64,000 bases of DNA from a bacterium (GCA_030427205.1 JAUHXC010000012.1:1-64000), one strand, 5' to 3'; positions 1-8,781 are shown, counted from the stretch's first letter. Notes: generated from the sequence alone by a model not told the origin. Made by a program: numbers and translations.

Positions 1-1000
1 GCCCCGCTGCGACGACCAGTTCGATCAGCGTGCCGAAGCGGCCGTCGGCGGCCAGCACGTCCACGACGGTCTCGGGCAGCGGCTGCGGCAGGATGCCATC
101 GGGCACGATGACACCGTCGAGCGTATGAACCACGCCGTTCTGCGCCCGCAGATCCAGCGGCTCGCCCAGCGGCACGCCGCTGATCAGGATGCCTTCGCCG
201 ATCTCGACGGTCAGCGGCGCGTCCTCGTTGAGGCTGGGCAGCGCGTCGCCATCGGCGGCCACGACGGCGCCCGAGTCGAAGTTGCCCGCGCCCACGTGCG
301 CCGTCAGAACCGCCGCGAGCGCAGCGGGGTTGTTTGCCAGGAAGTCCAGCACATCCGCCGGCACCGCGGCGAACTGCTCATCCGTCGGCGCGAACACCGT
401 GAACGGCCCCTCGCCCTGCAACGCGTCAGCGAGCCCCGCTGCGACGACCAGTTCGATCAGCGTGCCGAAGCGGCCGTCGGCGGCCAGCACGTCCACGACG
501 GTCTCGGGCAGCGGCTGCGGCAGGATGCCATCGGGCACGATGACACCGTCGAGCGTATGGACCACGCCGTTCTGCGCCCGCAAGTCCAGCGGTTCGCCCA
601 GCGGCACGCCGCTGATGAGAATGCCTTCGCCCACCTCGACGGTCAGCGGCGCGTCCTCGTTGAGGCTGGGCAGCGCGTCGCCGTCGGCCGCGACCACCGC
701 AGCCGAGTCGAAGTCACCGGCGCCGACGTGCGCCGTCAGCACCGCCGCGAGAGCGGCGGGGTTGTTTGCCAGGAAGTCCAGCACCTCCGCCGGCACCACG
801 GCGAACTGCTCATCCGTCGGCGCGAACACCGTGAACGGTCCCTGGCCCTGCAGCGCGTCGGCCAGTCCCGCAGCCACGACGAGCTCGATCAGCGTGCCGA
901 AGCGGCCGTCGGCGGCCAGCACGTCCACGACGGTCTCGGGCAGCGGCGGCTCTACGGGCGGCTCGAGGACGGCGTCGATGGCATGCAGGACGCCATTCGA
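1..1000. repeat. 432-bp tandem repeat (one FAS1 domain per unit)
   Basis: Units begin at 1, 433 and 865, an exact period of 432 bp (144 codons). Units 1 and 2 are almost identical in DNA over their full length, for example positions 1-110 against 433-542. The third unit diverges after about 950. The near identity points to recent duplication or gene conversion of whole fasciclin domains. Confidence 0.9.
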
Positions 1001-1657
1001 TGCGATGAGATCGGCGTCGACGACCGCAGCGCCTCCGACCCGCACCGTATCGCCATCCACCGCGACGGGCAGGTCCAACTCAGCCGGCGTCGCGATCACG
1101 CCGCCGTCGAGCGCGACGACATCCGCGGCCCGCCACGTGGTAGAGCAGGACCGCCGTGAGCGCGTCGACGTCACCCAGCAACGCGTCGAGCGCGGCCTGC
1201 GGCACGTCGGCGAAGGCCTCGTCGGTCGGCCCGAAGACCGTGAATCGAGCCTCGGCGTCGACCTCGCCGGCGAGGGTGGCGGTCAAGCCCGCCGCCTCGA
1301 CCGCCGTCAACAGGGTCGTGAACCGGCCGTCGGCCGCGGCGACCTGAACCAGATCGCCCGGCGGTATGTCGCCGCCCGCGCCGCCCGCGCCGCCCGCGCC
1401 ACCTTCACCACCAGCGCACTTTCACCACCAGCGCCGCCTTCACCACCAGCGCCGCCTTCACCGCCAGCGCCGCCTTCACCGCCAGCGCCGCCTTCGCCGC
1501 CAGCGCCGCCTTCGCCGCCCATGCCGTCGCCGGCGTCGACCTCGACGATCATGTCGGCTTCGTCGCCGGGATCTCCCGCGCCGTCGTCACACCCCCACGC
1601 CGCCATCGCGGCGACGCACAGGATCAGGAAAAATCTGCGGACCGGTCCATCGAGCAC
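1..1657 (-). CDS. Fasciclin-repeat lipoprotein, partial, frameshifted
   Basis: Exported, probably surface adhesion-type lipoprotein; the 3' end lies beyond the left edge. A GTG start at 1657 follows GGAGG at 7 nt. The N-terminus is a lipoprotein signal (hydrophobic stretch then AAWGC), followed by an acidic stretch and a GGEGGA repeat spacer. Three fasciclin (FAS1) domains follow, each with FTVFAPTDEQF/FTVFGPTDEAF-type H1 boxes and YHV or HVG H2 boxes; the last is cut by the edge. The reading frame breaks twice. Near 1417-1422 one base is missing relative to the Gly-rich repeat consensus. Near 1124-1135, after YHVAG, the frame moves back. The two shifts compensate, so the second and third FAS1 domains are in the signal-peptide frame. 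Either the gene is damaged or the assembly has two indels. Family assignment is secure; integrity is not. Confidence 0.75.
1401..1522. repeat. 18-bp repeat encoding GGEGGA spacer
   Basis: About six degenerate copies of an 18-bp unit encode (minus strand) Gly-Gly-Glu-Gly-Gly-Ala between the lipobox Cys and the first fasciclin domain. A one-base deletion in the unit near 1417-1422 breaks the frame. It acts as a flexible wall-distance spacer by analogy with other lipoproteins of this window. Confidence 0.8.
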
Positions 1658-1885
1658 GGAGCAACCTCCAGCGAGTTGAGATCAGGCGACCCGCGGCGCT
1701 GCTACGGCGCGGGTGTCCTGTCGATGCGAAACCTTGAACAATAGTTACCCAAACATCTTGGCGCCCCCATCGGCGCCCGCCGATTCACCGAGCGCCGTGC
1801 GGCTCGGCGTCGGCTGACCCGCCAACGGCGGTTGAGCCCGCTCGGCGCCCATGGCACGGTGCCGCCACCCATCAGGAGGCACCCC

Positions 1886-2662
1886 ATGGACCACCCCATC
1901 GGACGATTCGTACGCTACGACATGATGTCGAAGGATCCCGACGCCAGCCGGGCGTTCTACACCGGACTCTTCGGCTGGACGACCAAGCGCATCACCATCG
2001 AGGGCTTCCCGGCGAACGTGCTCTACAACGGCGACGAGACCATCGGCGCCCTCGTACCGTTGGGCGACGCGCCGATCCCCTCGCACTGGATGCCCTATGT
2101 GGCCGTCGCGGACGCCGCCGAGACCTGCGCCGCGATCGAGCGGGCCGGCGGCACGGTCTGCCAGAAGCCGTTCACCGTACCCGGCCAGGGCACCTTCGCC
2201 ATCCTCGAAGACCCCAAGGGCGGCTACCTCTCGGTCATCGCGCTGGCCCACCCCGAGAAGGTGCCGCAGCATGCCATGGTGCCCACCGGCAGCTTCTGCT
2301 GGACTCAGCTGCTTTCGAGCGATGGCGAGGCGGTCCTGCCCTTCTATCGCGAGGCCCTCGGCTGGCAGACCGGGCCCATGCCGGGCCAGGGCCACGCGAC
2401 CTGGACGGTCGGCGTCGGTGAGGGACCGCAGAATACGGTGGGCACGGTGATGCAGAAGCCGGCCGATGCGCCGGCCGACGCCCGGGATCACTGGCTGGGC
2501 TACGTGGCCGTGGCGGACATCGCCGCGTCGACGGCGCGCGCGCTCGAACTCGGCGCGAAGCAGATGGTCCCGCCGACGGAGATTCCGGGCATGGGCGCCT
2601 TCGCGGTGCTCGTCGATCCGGCGGGCGCCGAGTTCGCGCTGTGGCAGAACGCCAACCGCTGA
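1886..2662 (+). CDS. VOC family protein, two tandem domains
   Basis: A 258-residue cytoplasmic protein of the vicinal-oxygen-chelate (glyoxalase/bleomycin-resistance) superfamily. The start at 1886 is chosen because AGGAGG lies 6 nt upstream; an open frame runs further left but has no such site. The N-terminal half (roughly residues 8-120) and C-terminal half (130-255) are homologous beta-alpha-beta-beta-beta modules. Each opens with a D/E...FY...LFGW or LPFYREALGW signature and ends with a VDPAGA/EDPKGG loop before a final strand. Proteins of this layout are common in actinobacteria and myxobacteria, mostly without known substrate. It is monocistronic and convergent with the metallo-hydrolase gene. 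I cannot say which metal-dependent reaction, if any, it catalyses. Confidence 0.88.
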   Translation: MDHPIGRFVRYDMMSKDPDASRAFYTGLFGWTTKRITIEGFPANVLYNGDETIGALVPLGDAPIPSHWMPYVAVADAAETCAAIERAGGTVCQKPFTVPGQGTFAILEDPKGGYLSVIALAHPEKVPQHAMVPTGSFCWTQLLSSDGEAVLPFYREALGWQTGPMPGQGHATWTVGVGEGPQNTVGTVMQKPADAPADARDHWLGYVAVADIAASTARALELGAKQMVPPTEIPGMGAFAVLVDPAGAEFALWQNANR

Positions 2663-2686
2663 GCGCGCGACCGCGCCCGACCCCCT

Positions 2687-3616
2687 TCAGCCGCCCTCGA
2701 CGACGAAGCCCTCCGCGATCACCCCCGCCTTCACCAGCGGCTCGACCGTCGCCCGGTCGTGGGCGACGATCTGCTTGACCTCGGGGTGGGCCCGCGCCAG
2801 GTCGTGCAGCGCGCGCAGCCAGTGGGCCGTATTCTCGCCCTGCTCGCCCATCGCCCACTCCACCATGCGCGGGCGGGTCGCCGGGCGATCGATGTTCGCC
2901 CGGTTCCAGGCGACGTCGCCGACCATCAAGAGCTCGGTGTCGTCGGCCAGCCGCAGATAGATCAGCTGGCTGCCCGGGGTGTGGCTCGGCGCCTCGACGA
3001 GCACGACCCCCGGCCGCAGCGCGTGGGCGCCGCTGTAGTCCAGCGCCTTCGCCCCGGCGCGGATGCGGTCGTCGATGCCGCTGAGGCCCATGCTCAGCTG
3101 CGCGTCGAGCTGCGCCCGGGTGAAGATCGTCTTGCCGACCAGCGCGTCGAAGTGCGGCGAGTTCGTCAAGCCGTTGACGTGATCGAAGTGCTCGTGGGTC
3201 GCGATGATGGTCTGCGCCGCCAGCATCGCCTCCTGCATCTCCTGCCAGGCGAGCGCGTCCCAGGTCGCGTGGGGGAAGACCTCCTGCTGGCTGTCGGCGT
3301 CGTTGATCGGATCGATGATCAGCGAAGTGCCGTCGGCCCAGCGCACCTGGAACGCGTAGCCCCGCATGTCGAAGACGTCGCCGAAGCCGCCGTCCTCGAT
3401 GGCCAGCCACTGCCCGACGGTATTGGTGGCGATCTCGAGCACCCGCACGTCGGTGGGCCGCGGGCCGGGCAGCGAGACCGCCAGGGCGCGCCAGCGCTCG
3501 ATGTCGATGGCGTACTTCGACGTCTCGGGGATCGAGCGGGCCGTCAGGCCGATGACGCCGCCGACGACCGCCACCGCCAGCAGAAGCCCCGCGCCTACGA
3601 GCAGCTTGCGCTTCAT
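2687..3616 (-). CDS. MBL-fold metallo-hydrolase, membrane-anchored
   Basis: A 309-residue metallo-beta-lactamase-fold hydrolase. An N-terminal hydrophobic segment (about residues 4-24) after MKRK suggests a membrane anchor or signal peptide. The di-metal motif HEHFDH is at residues 141-146, with further ligands at His212, Asp234 and His286, so the site is complete. The start at 3616 overlaps the stop of the upstream isomerase gene by four bases (ATGA), making it the last gene of the kbl-tdh transcript. The family ranges from glyoxalase II to lactonases; no residue here picks a substrate. Being exported, it is less likely to act in cytoplasmic threonine catabolism than the gene order alone would suggest. 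Confidence 0.85.
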   Translation of the reverse strand: MKRKLLVGAGLLLAVAVVGGVIGLTARSIPETSKYAIDIERWRALAVSLPGPRPTDVRVLEIATNTVGQWLAIEDGGFGDVFDMRGYAFQVRWADGTSLIIDPINDADSQQEVFPHATWDALAWQEMQEAMLAAQTIIATHEHFDHVNGLTNSPHFDALVGKTIFTRAQLDAQLSMGLSGIDDRIRAGAKALDYSGAHALRPGVVLVEAPSHTPGSQLIYLRLADDTELLMVGDVAWNRANIDRPATRPRMVEWAMGEQGENTAHWLRALHDLARAHPEVKQIVAHDRATVEPLVKAGVIAEGFVVEGG

Positions 3617-4287
3617 CGGCCCGCGTCCTTGCGGCTGCCGGGGCGAACCGCGGCCGCCGGCAGCGTGCGCCACAGGTCGTCCAGGTTCGCCGGCGGGCCC
3701 GGGCGGCCGGCCAGGCAGTCTTCGAGGTCGTCGAGGCTGTCGGTGCCCCAGAAGAGCTCGCCGTCCACGACCATGGACGGCACGCCGAAGATGCCCGCGG
3801 CGATGGCCGCCGCGGTCTGGTCCCGCAGCCGCGCCTTGACCGTTGGATCGCGCGTCGCCGCCACCAGCGCGGCGCCGTCGAAGCCCGCGTCGGAGAGCGC
3901 CCGCGCGACCGCCTCGGGCCCGTGCACCCCCGCGCCGCCGCCCCAGACCGCCCGGAAGCACGCGCCGATCGCCCGCCGCTGCGCCTCCCCCTCGAGCAGC
4001 CCCACCGCGCGCAGCGCCGTGAGCGGGTTGAACGGATGCGCCGGCGGCACGTGCATCTCGATACCCATGCGCCGCGCCTTGCGCCACGCGTCGCGCATCA
4101 CATAGCGCCGCTTGGCGGGGATCTCGGCCGGGCCGAGCTGCCCGTGGGCGTCGAGCAGGCCGGCGAAGAGCACCGGCGCCGGCTCGATCGGCCGGCCATG
4201 AGCCTCGGCCAGGGCGCTCGCCCCGATCCAGCCCAGCCACGCATACGGCGAGATGAAGTCGAAATAGATCCGCACGGCCCCGGCCAC
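3613..4287 (-). CDS. 2-hydroxychromene-2-carboxylate isomerase-like protein
   Basis: A 224-residue DsbA-superfamily protein of the HCCA isomerase/kappa-class glutathione transferase branch. It opens with FDFISPYAWLG, in which Ser13 is the expected glutathione-activating serine that replaces the DsbA cysteine pair. The FGVPSMVVDGELFWGTD segment near residue 165 is the conserved cis-Pro region plus the family's G(Q)DR-like loop. GTG start at 4287. It sits 3 bp after tdh and overlaps the following MBL gene, so it is co-transcribed with threonine degradation genes. Classical HCCA isomerases act in naphthalene catabolism, but many genomes carry uncharacterised versions; nothing else here points to aromatic degradation. 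Confidence 0.85.
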   Translation of the reverse strand: MAGAVRIYFDFISPYAWLGWIGASALAEAHGRPIEPAPVLFAGLLDAHGQLGPAEIPAKRRYVMRDAWRKARRMGIEMHVPPAHPFNPLTALRAVGLLEGEAQRRAIGACFRAVWGGGAGVHGPEAVARALSDAGFDGAALVAATRDPTVKARLRDQTAAAIAAGIFGVPSMVVDGELFWGTDSLDDLEDCLAGRPGPPANLDDLWRTLPAAAVRPGSRKDAGR

Positions 4288-4290
4288 CGC

Positions 4291-5316
4291 TCACCCCCAG
4301 TCGAGTACGACCTTGCCCGATTGGCCCGACGCCATGATCTCGAAGCCGTGCTCGTAGTCGTCGATGCTCATCTCGTGGGTCAAGATGGGCGAGAGGTCGA
4401 GCCCGCTCTGCACCAGCGTCTTCATCTTGTACCAGGTCTCGAACATCTCGCGGCCGTAGATGCCCTTGAGCACCAGCCCCTTGAAGATGACCTGATCCCA
4501 ATCGATGGCGGTGTCGTTGGGCGGGATGCCCAACAGCGCGACCCGGCCGCCGTGCATCATCGAGCCGATGAGCTGGCGCAGCGCCGCCGGGCTGCCCGAC
4601 ATCTCGAGCCCCACGTCGAAGCCTTCGGTCATATTGAGCTGGCCCATCACCGCCCGCGGCGAGGTGCGGGTGACGTCGATGGCCAGCGTCGCGCCGAGCT
4701 TCTCGGCCAGCTTCAGCCGGTGGGGGTTGATGTCGGTCACCACGACGTTGCGCGCGCCCACGTGGCGGCAGACCGCCGCCGCCATGCAGCCGATGGGCCC
4801 CGCGCCGGTGATCAGCACGTCCTCGCCGACGAGATCGAACGACAGCGCGGTGTGCACCGCGTTGCCGAACGGATCGAAGAACGCCGCGATCTCGTCGGGG
4901 ATGTCGTCGGGCAGCTTGAAGGCGTTGAAGGCCGGCAGGCTGAGATACTCGGCGAAGGCCCCCTGCCGGTTGACGCCGATGCCCACCGTATTCGGGCAGA
5001 GGTGCCGCCGCCCCGCGCGGCAGTTGCGGCAATAGCCGCAGGTGATGTGCCCCTCGCCGGTGACCCGATCGCCCACCTCGAAGCCGCGCACGTGGCTGCC
5101 GACCTGCTCGACGACGCCCATGAACTCGTGGCCGACCACCATCGGCACCGGGATGGTGCGCTTCGACCAGTCGTCCCACTTGTAGATGTGGATGTCCGTC
5201 CCGCAGATCGCCGTCTTCTGGATGCGCACCCGCAGATCGTTGGGGCCGATCTCCGGCTCGGGCACATCCTGCATCCAGATCCCGGGCTCGGGCTTCGACT
5301 TGACCAGCGCCTTCAC
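4291..5316 (-). CDS. tdh: L-threonine 3-dehydrogenase
   Basis: Oxidises L-threonine with NAD+ to 2-amino-3-ketobutyrate, the substrate of the Kbl enzyme encoded just upstream. The 341 residues match the length of the E. coli enzyme. Catalytic zinc ligands Cys38 and GHE (His63, Glu64) are present, as are the four structural-zinc cysteines at 93, 96, 99 and 107. The Rossmann motif GAGPIG is near residue 171. The GTG start at 5316 overlaps the kbl stop (GTGA), a typical translational coupling. Medium-chain dehydrogenase/reductase family, cytoplasmic, normally a tetramer. Assignment is firm. Confidence 0.97.
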   Translation of the reverse strand: MKALVKSKPEPGIWMQDVPEPEIGPNDLRVRIQKTAICGTDIHIYKWDDWSKRTIPVPMVVGHEFMGVVEQVGSHVRGFEVGDRVTGEGHITCGYCRNCRAGRRHLCPNTVGIGVNRQGAFAEYLSLPAFNAFKLPDDIPDEIAAFFDPFGNAVHTALSFDLVGEDVLITGAGPIGCMAAAVCRHVGARNVVVTDINPHRLKLAEKLGATLAIDVTRTSPRAVMGQLNMTEGFDVGLEMSGSPAALRQLIGSMMHGGRVALLGIPPNDTAIDWDQVIFKGLVLKGIYGREMFETWYKMKTLVQSGLDLSPILTHEMSIDDYEHGFEIMASGQSGKVVLDWG

Positions 5317-6518
5317 TGGATCACACCCAGCTCGCGACCGACGGCGGTGAACGCCGCCACGGCGCGGTCGATGTGGGCGTCGTCGTGGGCCGCCGACATC
5401 TGACAGCGGATGCGGGCCTTGCCCTTGGGCACCACCGGATAGCTGAAGCCGATCACGTAGATCCCCTTCTCGAGCAGCCGGTCGGCCATGGTGCTCGCCA
5501 GCTTCGCGTCGCCGAGCATCACCGGCACGATCGGGTGGGTGCCGGGCAGGATGTCGAAGCCGGCGGCGCCCATCTCGGCGCGAAAACGCTGCGTATTGTG
5601 GCGCAGCTTCGCCCGCAGCCCGTCGCTGCTCTCGAGCAGGTCGAGCGCCGCGATGCTCGTCGCCGCGATGACCGGGGCCAGGGTATTGGAGAAGAGATAC
5701 GGCCGCGAGCGCTGACGCAGCCACTCGACGATGGGGCCGCGGGCCGCCGTATAGCCGCCCATCGCGCCGCCGAGCGCCTTGCCCAGCGTGCCGGTGATGA
5801 TGTCGATGCGGCCCATGACATCACAGTGTTCGGGGGTGCCTTTGCCCTTCTCGCCGACGAAGCCGACCGCGTGGCAGTCGTCGATCATCGTCAGCGCGCC
5901 GTATTTGTCGGCGAGGTCGCAGATGCCCTTCAGGTTGGCGATGTAGCCGTCCATCGAGAAGACGCCGTCGGTGGCGATGAGCTTGGTGCGCGCGCCCGCC
6001 GCGTCGGCCGCCTGCAGCTGGCGCTCGAGATCGGCCATGTCGTTGTTGGCGTAGCGGAAGCGCTTCGCCTTGCACAGCCGCACGCCGTCGATGATCGACG
6101 CGTGGTTGAGCTGATCGCTGATGATGGCGTCCTCGGGCCCGAGCAACGGCTCGAAGAGGCCGCCGTTGGCGTCGAAGGCCGCCGCGTAGAGGATGGTGTC
6201 TTCGGTGCCGAGGAAGGCGCTCAGCCGCGCCTCGAGCTCTTTGTGCACGTCCTGCGTGCCGCAGATGAAGCGCACCGACGACATGCCGTAGCCATAGGTC
6301 TTGACCGCGTCCGCCGCCGCCTCGACCAGCGCCGGGTGGTTGGCGAGGCCGAGGTAGTTGTTCGCGCAGAAGTTGATGACGGTCGCAGTCTGCCCCGCCG
6401 GCCCGACGGCGATCGCCGCCTGCTGCGGCGAGCGGATGATGCGCTCGGCCTTGTACAGACCGGCCTCGCGCAGGCCGTCGAGTTCGGTGGAGAGGCGGTC
6501 GAGGAAGGCCTGATCCAT
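5313..6518 (-). CDS. kbl: Glycine C-acetyltransferase (2-amino-3-ketobutyrate CoA ligase)
   Basis: PLP-dependent enzyme that cleaves 2-amino-3-ketobutyrate with CoA to glycine and acetyl-CoA. The 401 residues are close to the 398 of E. coli Kbl. The PLP lysine is Lys247 in TLGKALGG, and the aspartate/histidine of the cofactor site are seen in MIDDCHAVGF. The ATG at 6518 has GGAG 8 nt upstream; the open frame extends further but into the repeat region. It is first in the operon kbl-tdh-isomerase-hydrolase. The 5' untranslated region contains the palindromic repeat cluster at 6579-6671, which could influence expression. Confidence 0.97.
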   Translation of the reverse strand: MDQAFLDRLSTELDGLREAGLYKAERIIRSPQQAAIAVGPAGQTATVINFCANNYLGLANHPALVEAAADAVKTYGYGMSSVRFICGTQDVHKELEARLSAFLGTEDTILYAAAFDANGGLFEPLLGPEDAIISDQLNHASIIDGVRLCKAKRFRYANNDMADLERQLQAADAAGARTKLIATDGVFSMDGYIANLKGICDLADKYGALTMIDDCHAVGFVGEKGKGTPEHCDVMGRIDIITGTLGKALGGAMGGYTAARGPIVEWLRQRSRPYLFSNTLAPVIAATSIAALDLLESSDGLRAKLRHNTQRFRAEMGAAGFDILPGTHPIVPVMLGDAKLASTMADRLLEKGIYVIGFSYPVVPKGKARIRCQMSAAHDDAHIDRAVAAFTAVGRELGVIQ

Positions 6519-6578
6519 GGATTCAGCTCCGGGTCGTCGCACGAGGCAGCAGGGCTGCCGGGCAAACAGTGATGATGC

Positions 6579-6671
6579 TCGATGGCATCCGAATGACTGC
6601 CGGATGCCATCGGGATACCACCAAAGTGCCACTCGATGGCATCCGAATGGCATTCCGATGGCATCGGATGG
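6579..6671. repeat. GATGGCATC palindromic repeat cluster
   Basis: A 93-bp non-coding stretch between fpr and kbl contains repeated GATGGCATC/GATGCCATC cores. GATGGCATCCG at 6581-6591 is inverted as CGGATGCCATC at 6601-6611 (11 perfect base pairs, 9-nt loop) and repeated directly at 6635-6645. CCGATGGCATCGG at 6655-6667 is itself palindromic apart from its central base. The cluster starts 1 bp after the region holding the fpr stop codon and can fold into alternative hairpins. It could be an attenuator/terminator after fpr, an mRNA processing site, or a protein-binding array upstream of kbl. Confidence 0.8.
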
Positions 6672-7409
6672 CTACCAGTATCGCTCGACGGTGATCTGAC
6701 CCGGCTTCTTGCGCCGGTTGATCACCATGCCCCGCTCTTCGAGCAGGGCCTGCATGTCGTCGAGCATGGCCGGGTTGCCGCACAGCATCGCGTGATCGAG
6801 CGCCGGATCGGGCAGCCGGCCGGCGAGCTTCTCGAGCGATCCGTCGGTCAGCGCGCTCGTCACCCGGCCGTGCACCACGCCCGGGGCCTCGGGCTCGCGG
6901 CTGACGACGGGGATGTAGACCAGCTGCCCCGGCCGCTCGGCGGCGTGACGCCGCAGCTCGTCGGCATAACCCAGCTGCGCCGCATAGCGTACGCCGTGCA
7001 GCACGATGATCCGCTCGAAGCGCTGCCAGGGCTCGGCGGTGCGCATCATCGAGATGTAGGGGGCGAGGCCGGTGCCCGACGAGACCAGCCACAGGTCGCG
7101 GGCGTCGGCGACGTAGTCGAGGGTGAAGAAGCCCGCGGGCCGCGGGTTGACGAGCACGGTATCGCCGATGGACTTGTTCAGGACGCGCGGGGTCAACGCG
7201 CCATCGTCGACCTCGACGATGAAGAACTCGAGCGGCGCGCCGGGGGCCGAGCCGATCGAGTAGGCCCGCTTGATGCGCTTGCCCTCGATGATGATCCCCA
7301 GGTTGACGAACTGCCCCGGCTTGAAGTCGAGGGCGCGATCGAGGGTGAGGGTGTAGAGCCCTTCGTCCCACTCGTGCTTGGCGACGAGCTTCGCCTCTTC
7401 CCAGGCCAC
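6672..7409 (-). CDS. fpr: Ferredoxin/flavodoxin--NADP+ reductase
   Basis: A 245-residue FAD enzyme that moves electrons between NADPH and ferredoxin or flavodoxin. FAD-binding RAYSIGSAPG is near residue 50, the NADP-binding SSGTGLAPY near 111 and CGNPAM near 209; the chain ends in an aromatic VERYW as in the bacterial subclass I Fpr proteins (E. coli 248 residues). The GTG start at 7409 has CGGAGG 5 nt upstream. The longer open frame to 7655 overlaps the neighbouring lipoprotein gene and is not supported. Separated from kbl by the repeat cluster, so co-transcription is uncertain. Confidence 0.93.
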   Translation of the reverse strand: MAWEEAKLVAKHEWDEGLYTLTLDRALDFKPGQFVNLGIIIEGKRIKRAYSIGSAPGAPLEFFIVEVDDGALTPRVLNKSIGDTVLVNPRPAGFFTLDYVADARDLWLVSSGTGLAPYISMMRTAEPWQRFERIIVLHGVRYAAQLGYADELRRHAAERPGQLVYIPVVSREPEAPGVVHGRVTSALTDGSLEKLAGRLPDPALDHAMLCGNPAMLDDMQALLEERGMVINRRKKPGQITVERYW

Positions 7410-7498
7410 GGGCACCTCCGCCGTTGCTGCTGCGCGCGCATGCGCGACCTCCCGATCCGTGCCACAGCGCGCCCGGGGCCACAAGGTGTCTGTGGCGT

Positions 7499-8722
7499 CT
7501 ATCGGCAGCCGTCCAGCCCTTCGTCCACCGCGCCGTCGCAGTCGTTGTCCAGGCGGTCGCAGGTGATCTCGATGGCCTCGAAGCCGGGCACATCGTCGGG
7601 GTAGGATGGCTCGCGCCACGCGCCGCCGACGCACCGCCGGCGCAGCCCCGCGCAAAGGCCCTCGTCCAGGTCAGCGGCCGGCGCGGCTTCGACGAGGGGC
7701 GCGTCGGCCTCACCGTCGCAGTCGTCGTCGAGCCCGTTGCAGTGCTCCTGCCCGCCGAAGCGCGGCGTGCACTCGCAGCCGTTCCTCGCCGCGCCGTCGC
7801 TGTCGAAGCTGCCCGGGTTGCACCACCCCACCCCGCACTCGCCGTCGATACACAGCGGCGTGCCGCTACCCGGGTTCACCTCGAAGGGCGCACAGATCTG
7901 CGGGCCGTCTTCATCGATACGACCATCGCAGTCATCGTCGACACCATTGCAGACTTCGCGCGCGGCCGCCTCGTCGGGCAGGCACCGCCACTGCCCGTCG
8001 GCACAGCCCATTCGCCCGGGGGCGCACGGTTGCCGGGCGTCGAGGGGGCAGGCCTCTCCGCGACCGATGCCTTCGTCGGTCGTGCCGTCGCAATCGTCGT
8101 CGAGGCCGTTGCACTTCTCGACCCGCATGGCGTCCGCGGCGGCCGCCGCGCTGCAGATGGTGGGGCCGAAAGGCACGCGCGGATCGCAGATCCGAACGCC
8201 GCTGCGGAAGCAGATGCCCTGCCCCTGACCGCAGGGCTGGCCGAGGTCGCCGAAGTGGCTCTCGTCGACGACGTTGTCGCAGTCGTTGTCCAGGCCATCG
8301 CACGTCCGCTCGTCGAGTTCGTAGCCCGGCACCACGCGCAGATCGGGCTCGGTGGGCTGCCCGCCACGGCATTCGATGGGCAGATCGTCGCAGACCCCGA
8401 AGTCGATCGAGCGCAGTTCACCCGGTGAGAACTCGTCGATGACGCCATCGCAGTCGTCGTCGCGCCCGTTGCACGCTTCGCGATCCATACAGAGAGGCTC
8501 GGGCGGCGGAGACGGCGCTCCCACTTCTCGCCCGCCGTCGGGGATGGCGTCGTCGGCTTCCGCCGACGCCCGATCGGGCGCCAGCGCGCTCTGGTCGGCC
8601 GTATCGTAGTCGATCGCCGGCAGCTCCGGCGCGGATACGCAGCCAGCCAGCAATACCCACAGAGCTGCGCTGCACCATCGAGCGTTCGGCGCACCCGTCA
8701 TGTGAGCCGGCCTGTATGCCAT
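7499..8722 (-). CDS. MopE-repeat Cys-rich lipoprotein
   Basis: A 407-residue secreted lipoprotein. Signal peptide ends in the lipobox LLAGC; an ATG at 8701 (seven residues in) is an equally good start and neither has a clear ribosome site. After an acidic linker come six copies of the putative metal-binding MopE motif, C-N/D-G-x-D-D/N-D-C-D-G-x-x-D-E, spaced 40-70 residues apart. Between them are further cysteine pairs likely to form disulphides. The motif occurs in the copper-binding MopE protein of Methylococcus and is very abundant in myxobacterial exported proteins, where function is mostly unknown. It stands alone between fpr and the methyltransferase gene. Confidence 0.85.
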   Translation of the reverse strand: MAYRPAHMTGAPNARWCSAALWVLLAGCVSAPELPAIDYDTADQSALAPDRASAEADDAIPDGGREVGAPSPPPEPLCMDREACNGRDDDCDGVIDEFSPGELRSIDFGVCDDLPIECRGGQPTEPDLRVVPGYELDERTCDGLDNDCDNVVDESHFGDLGQPCGQGQGICFRSGVRICDPRVPFGPTICSAAAAADAMRVEKCNGLDDDCDGTTDEGIGRGEACPLDARQPCAPGRMGCADGQWRCLPDEAAAREVCNGVDDDCDGRIDEDGPQICAPFEVNPGSGTPLCIDGECGVGWCNPGSFDSDGAARNGCECTPRFGGQEHCNGLDDDCDGEADAPLVEAAPAADLDEGLCAGLRRRCVGGAWREPSYPDDVPGFEAIEITCDRLDNDCDGAVDEGLDGCR

Positions 8723-8781
8723 GGCGCAGATCTAGCACGCTCGTCAGCGGATATCACCCGACAGCAGCCGCGAGGCGCGCG

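Noticed and set aside
189..1679. 496-codon plus-strand frame with Pro-rich composition
   Set aside because: Shadow of the minus-strand fasciclin gene; its sequence is a Ser/Pro/Ala pattern typical of reverse frames at high GC, and the opposite strand has clear FAS1 motifs and a lipoprotein signal.
2235..3410. 391-codon minus-strand frame overlapping the VOC and MBL genes
   Set aside because: It is the +1 shifted frame of the MBL gene followed by antisense of the VOC gene, with Arg-rich composition and no motif.
6579..6671. CRISPR or plasmid iterons for the GATGGCATC cluster
   Set aside because: Repeats are of mixed orientation and spacing with no spacer series, replication gene or AT-rich origin nearby.
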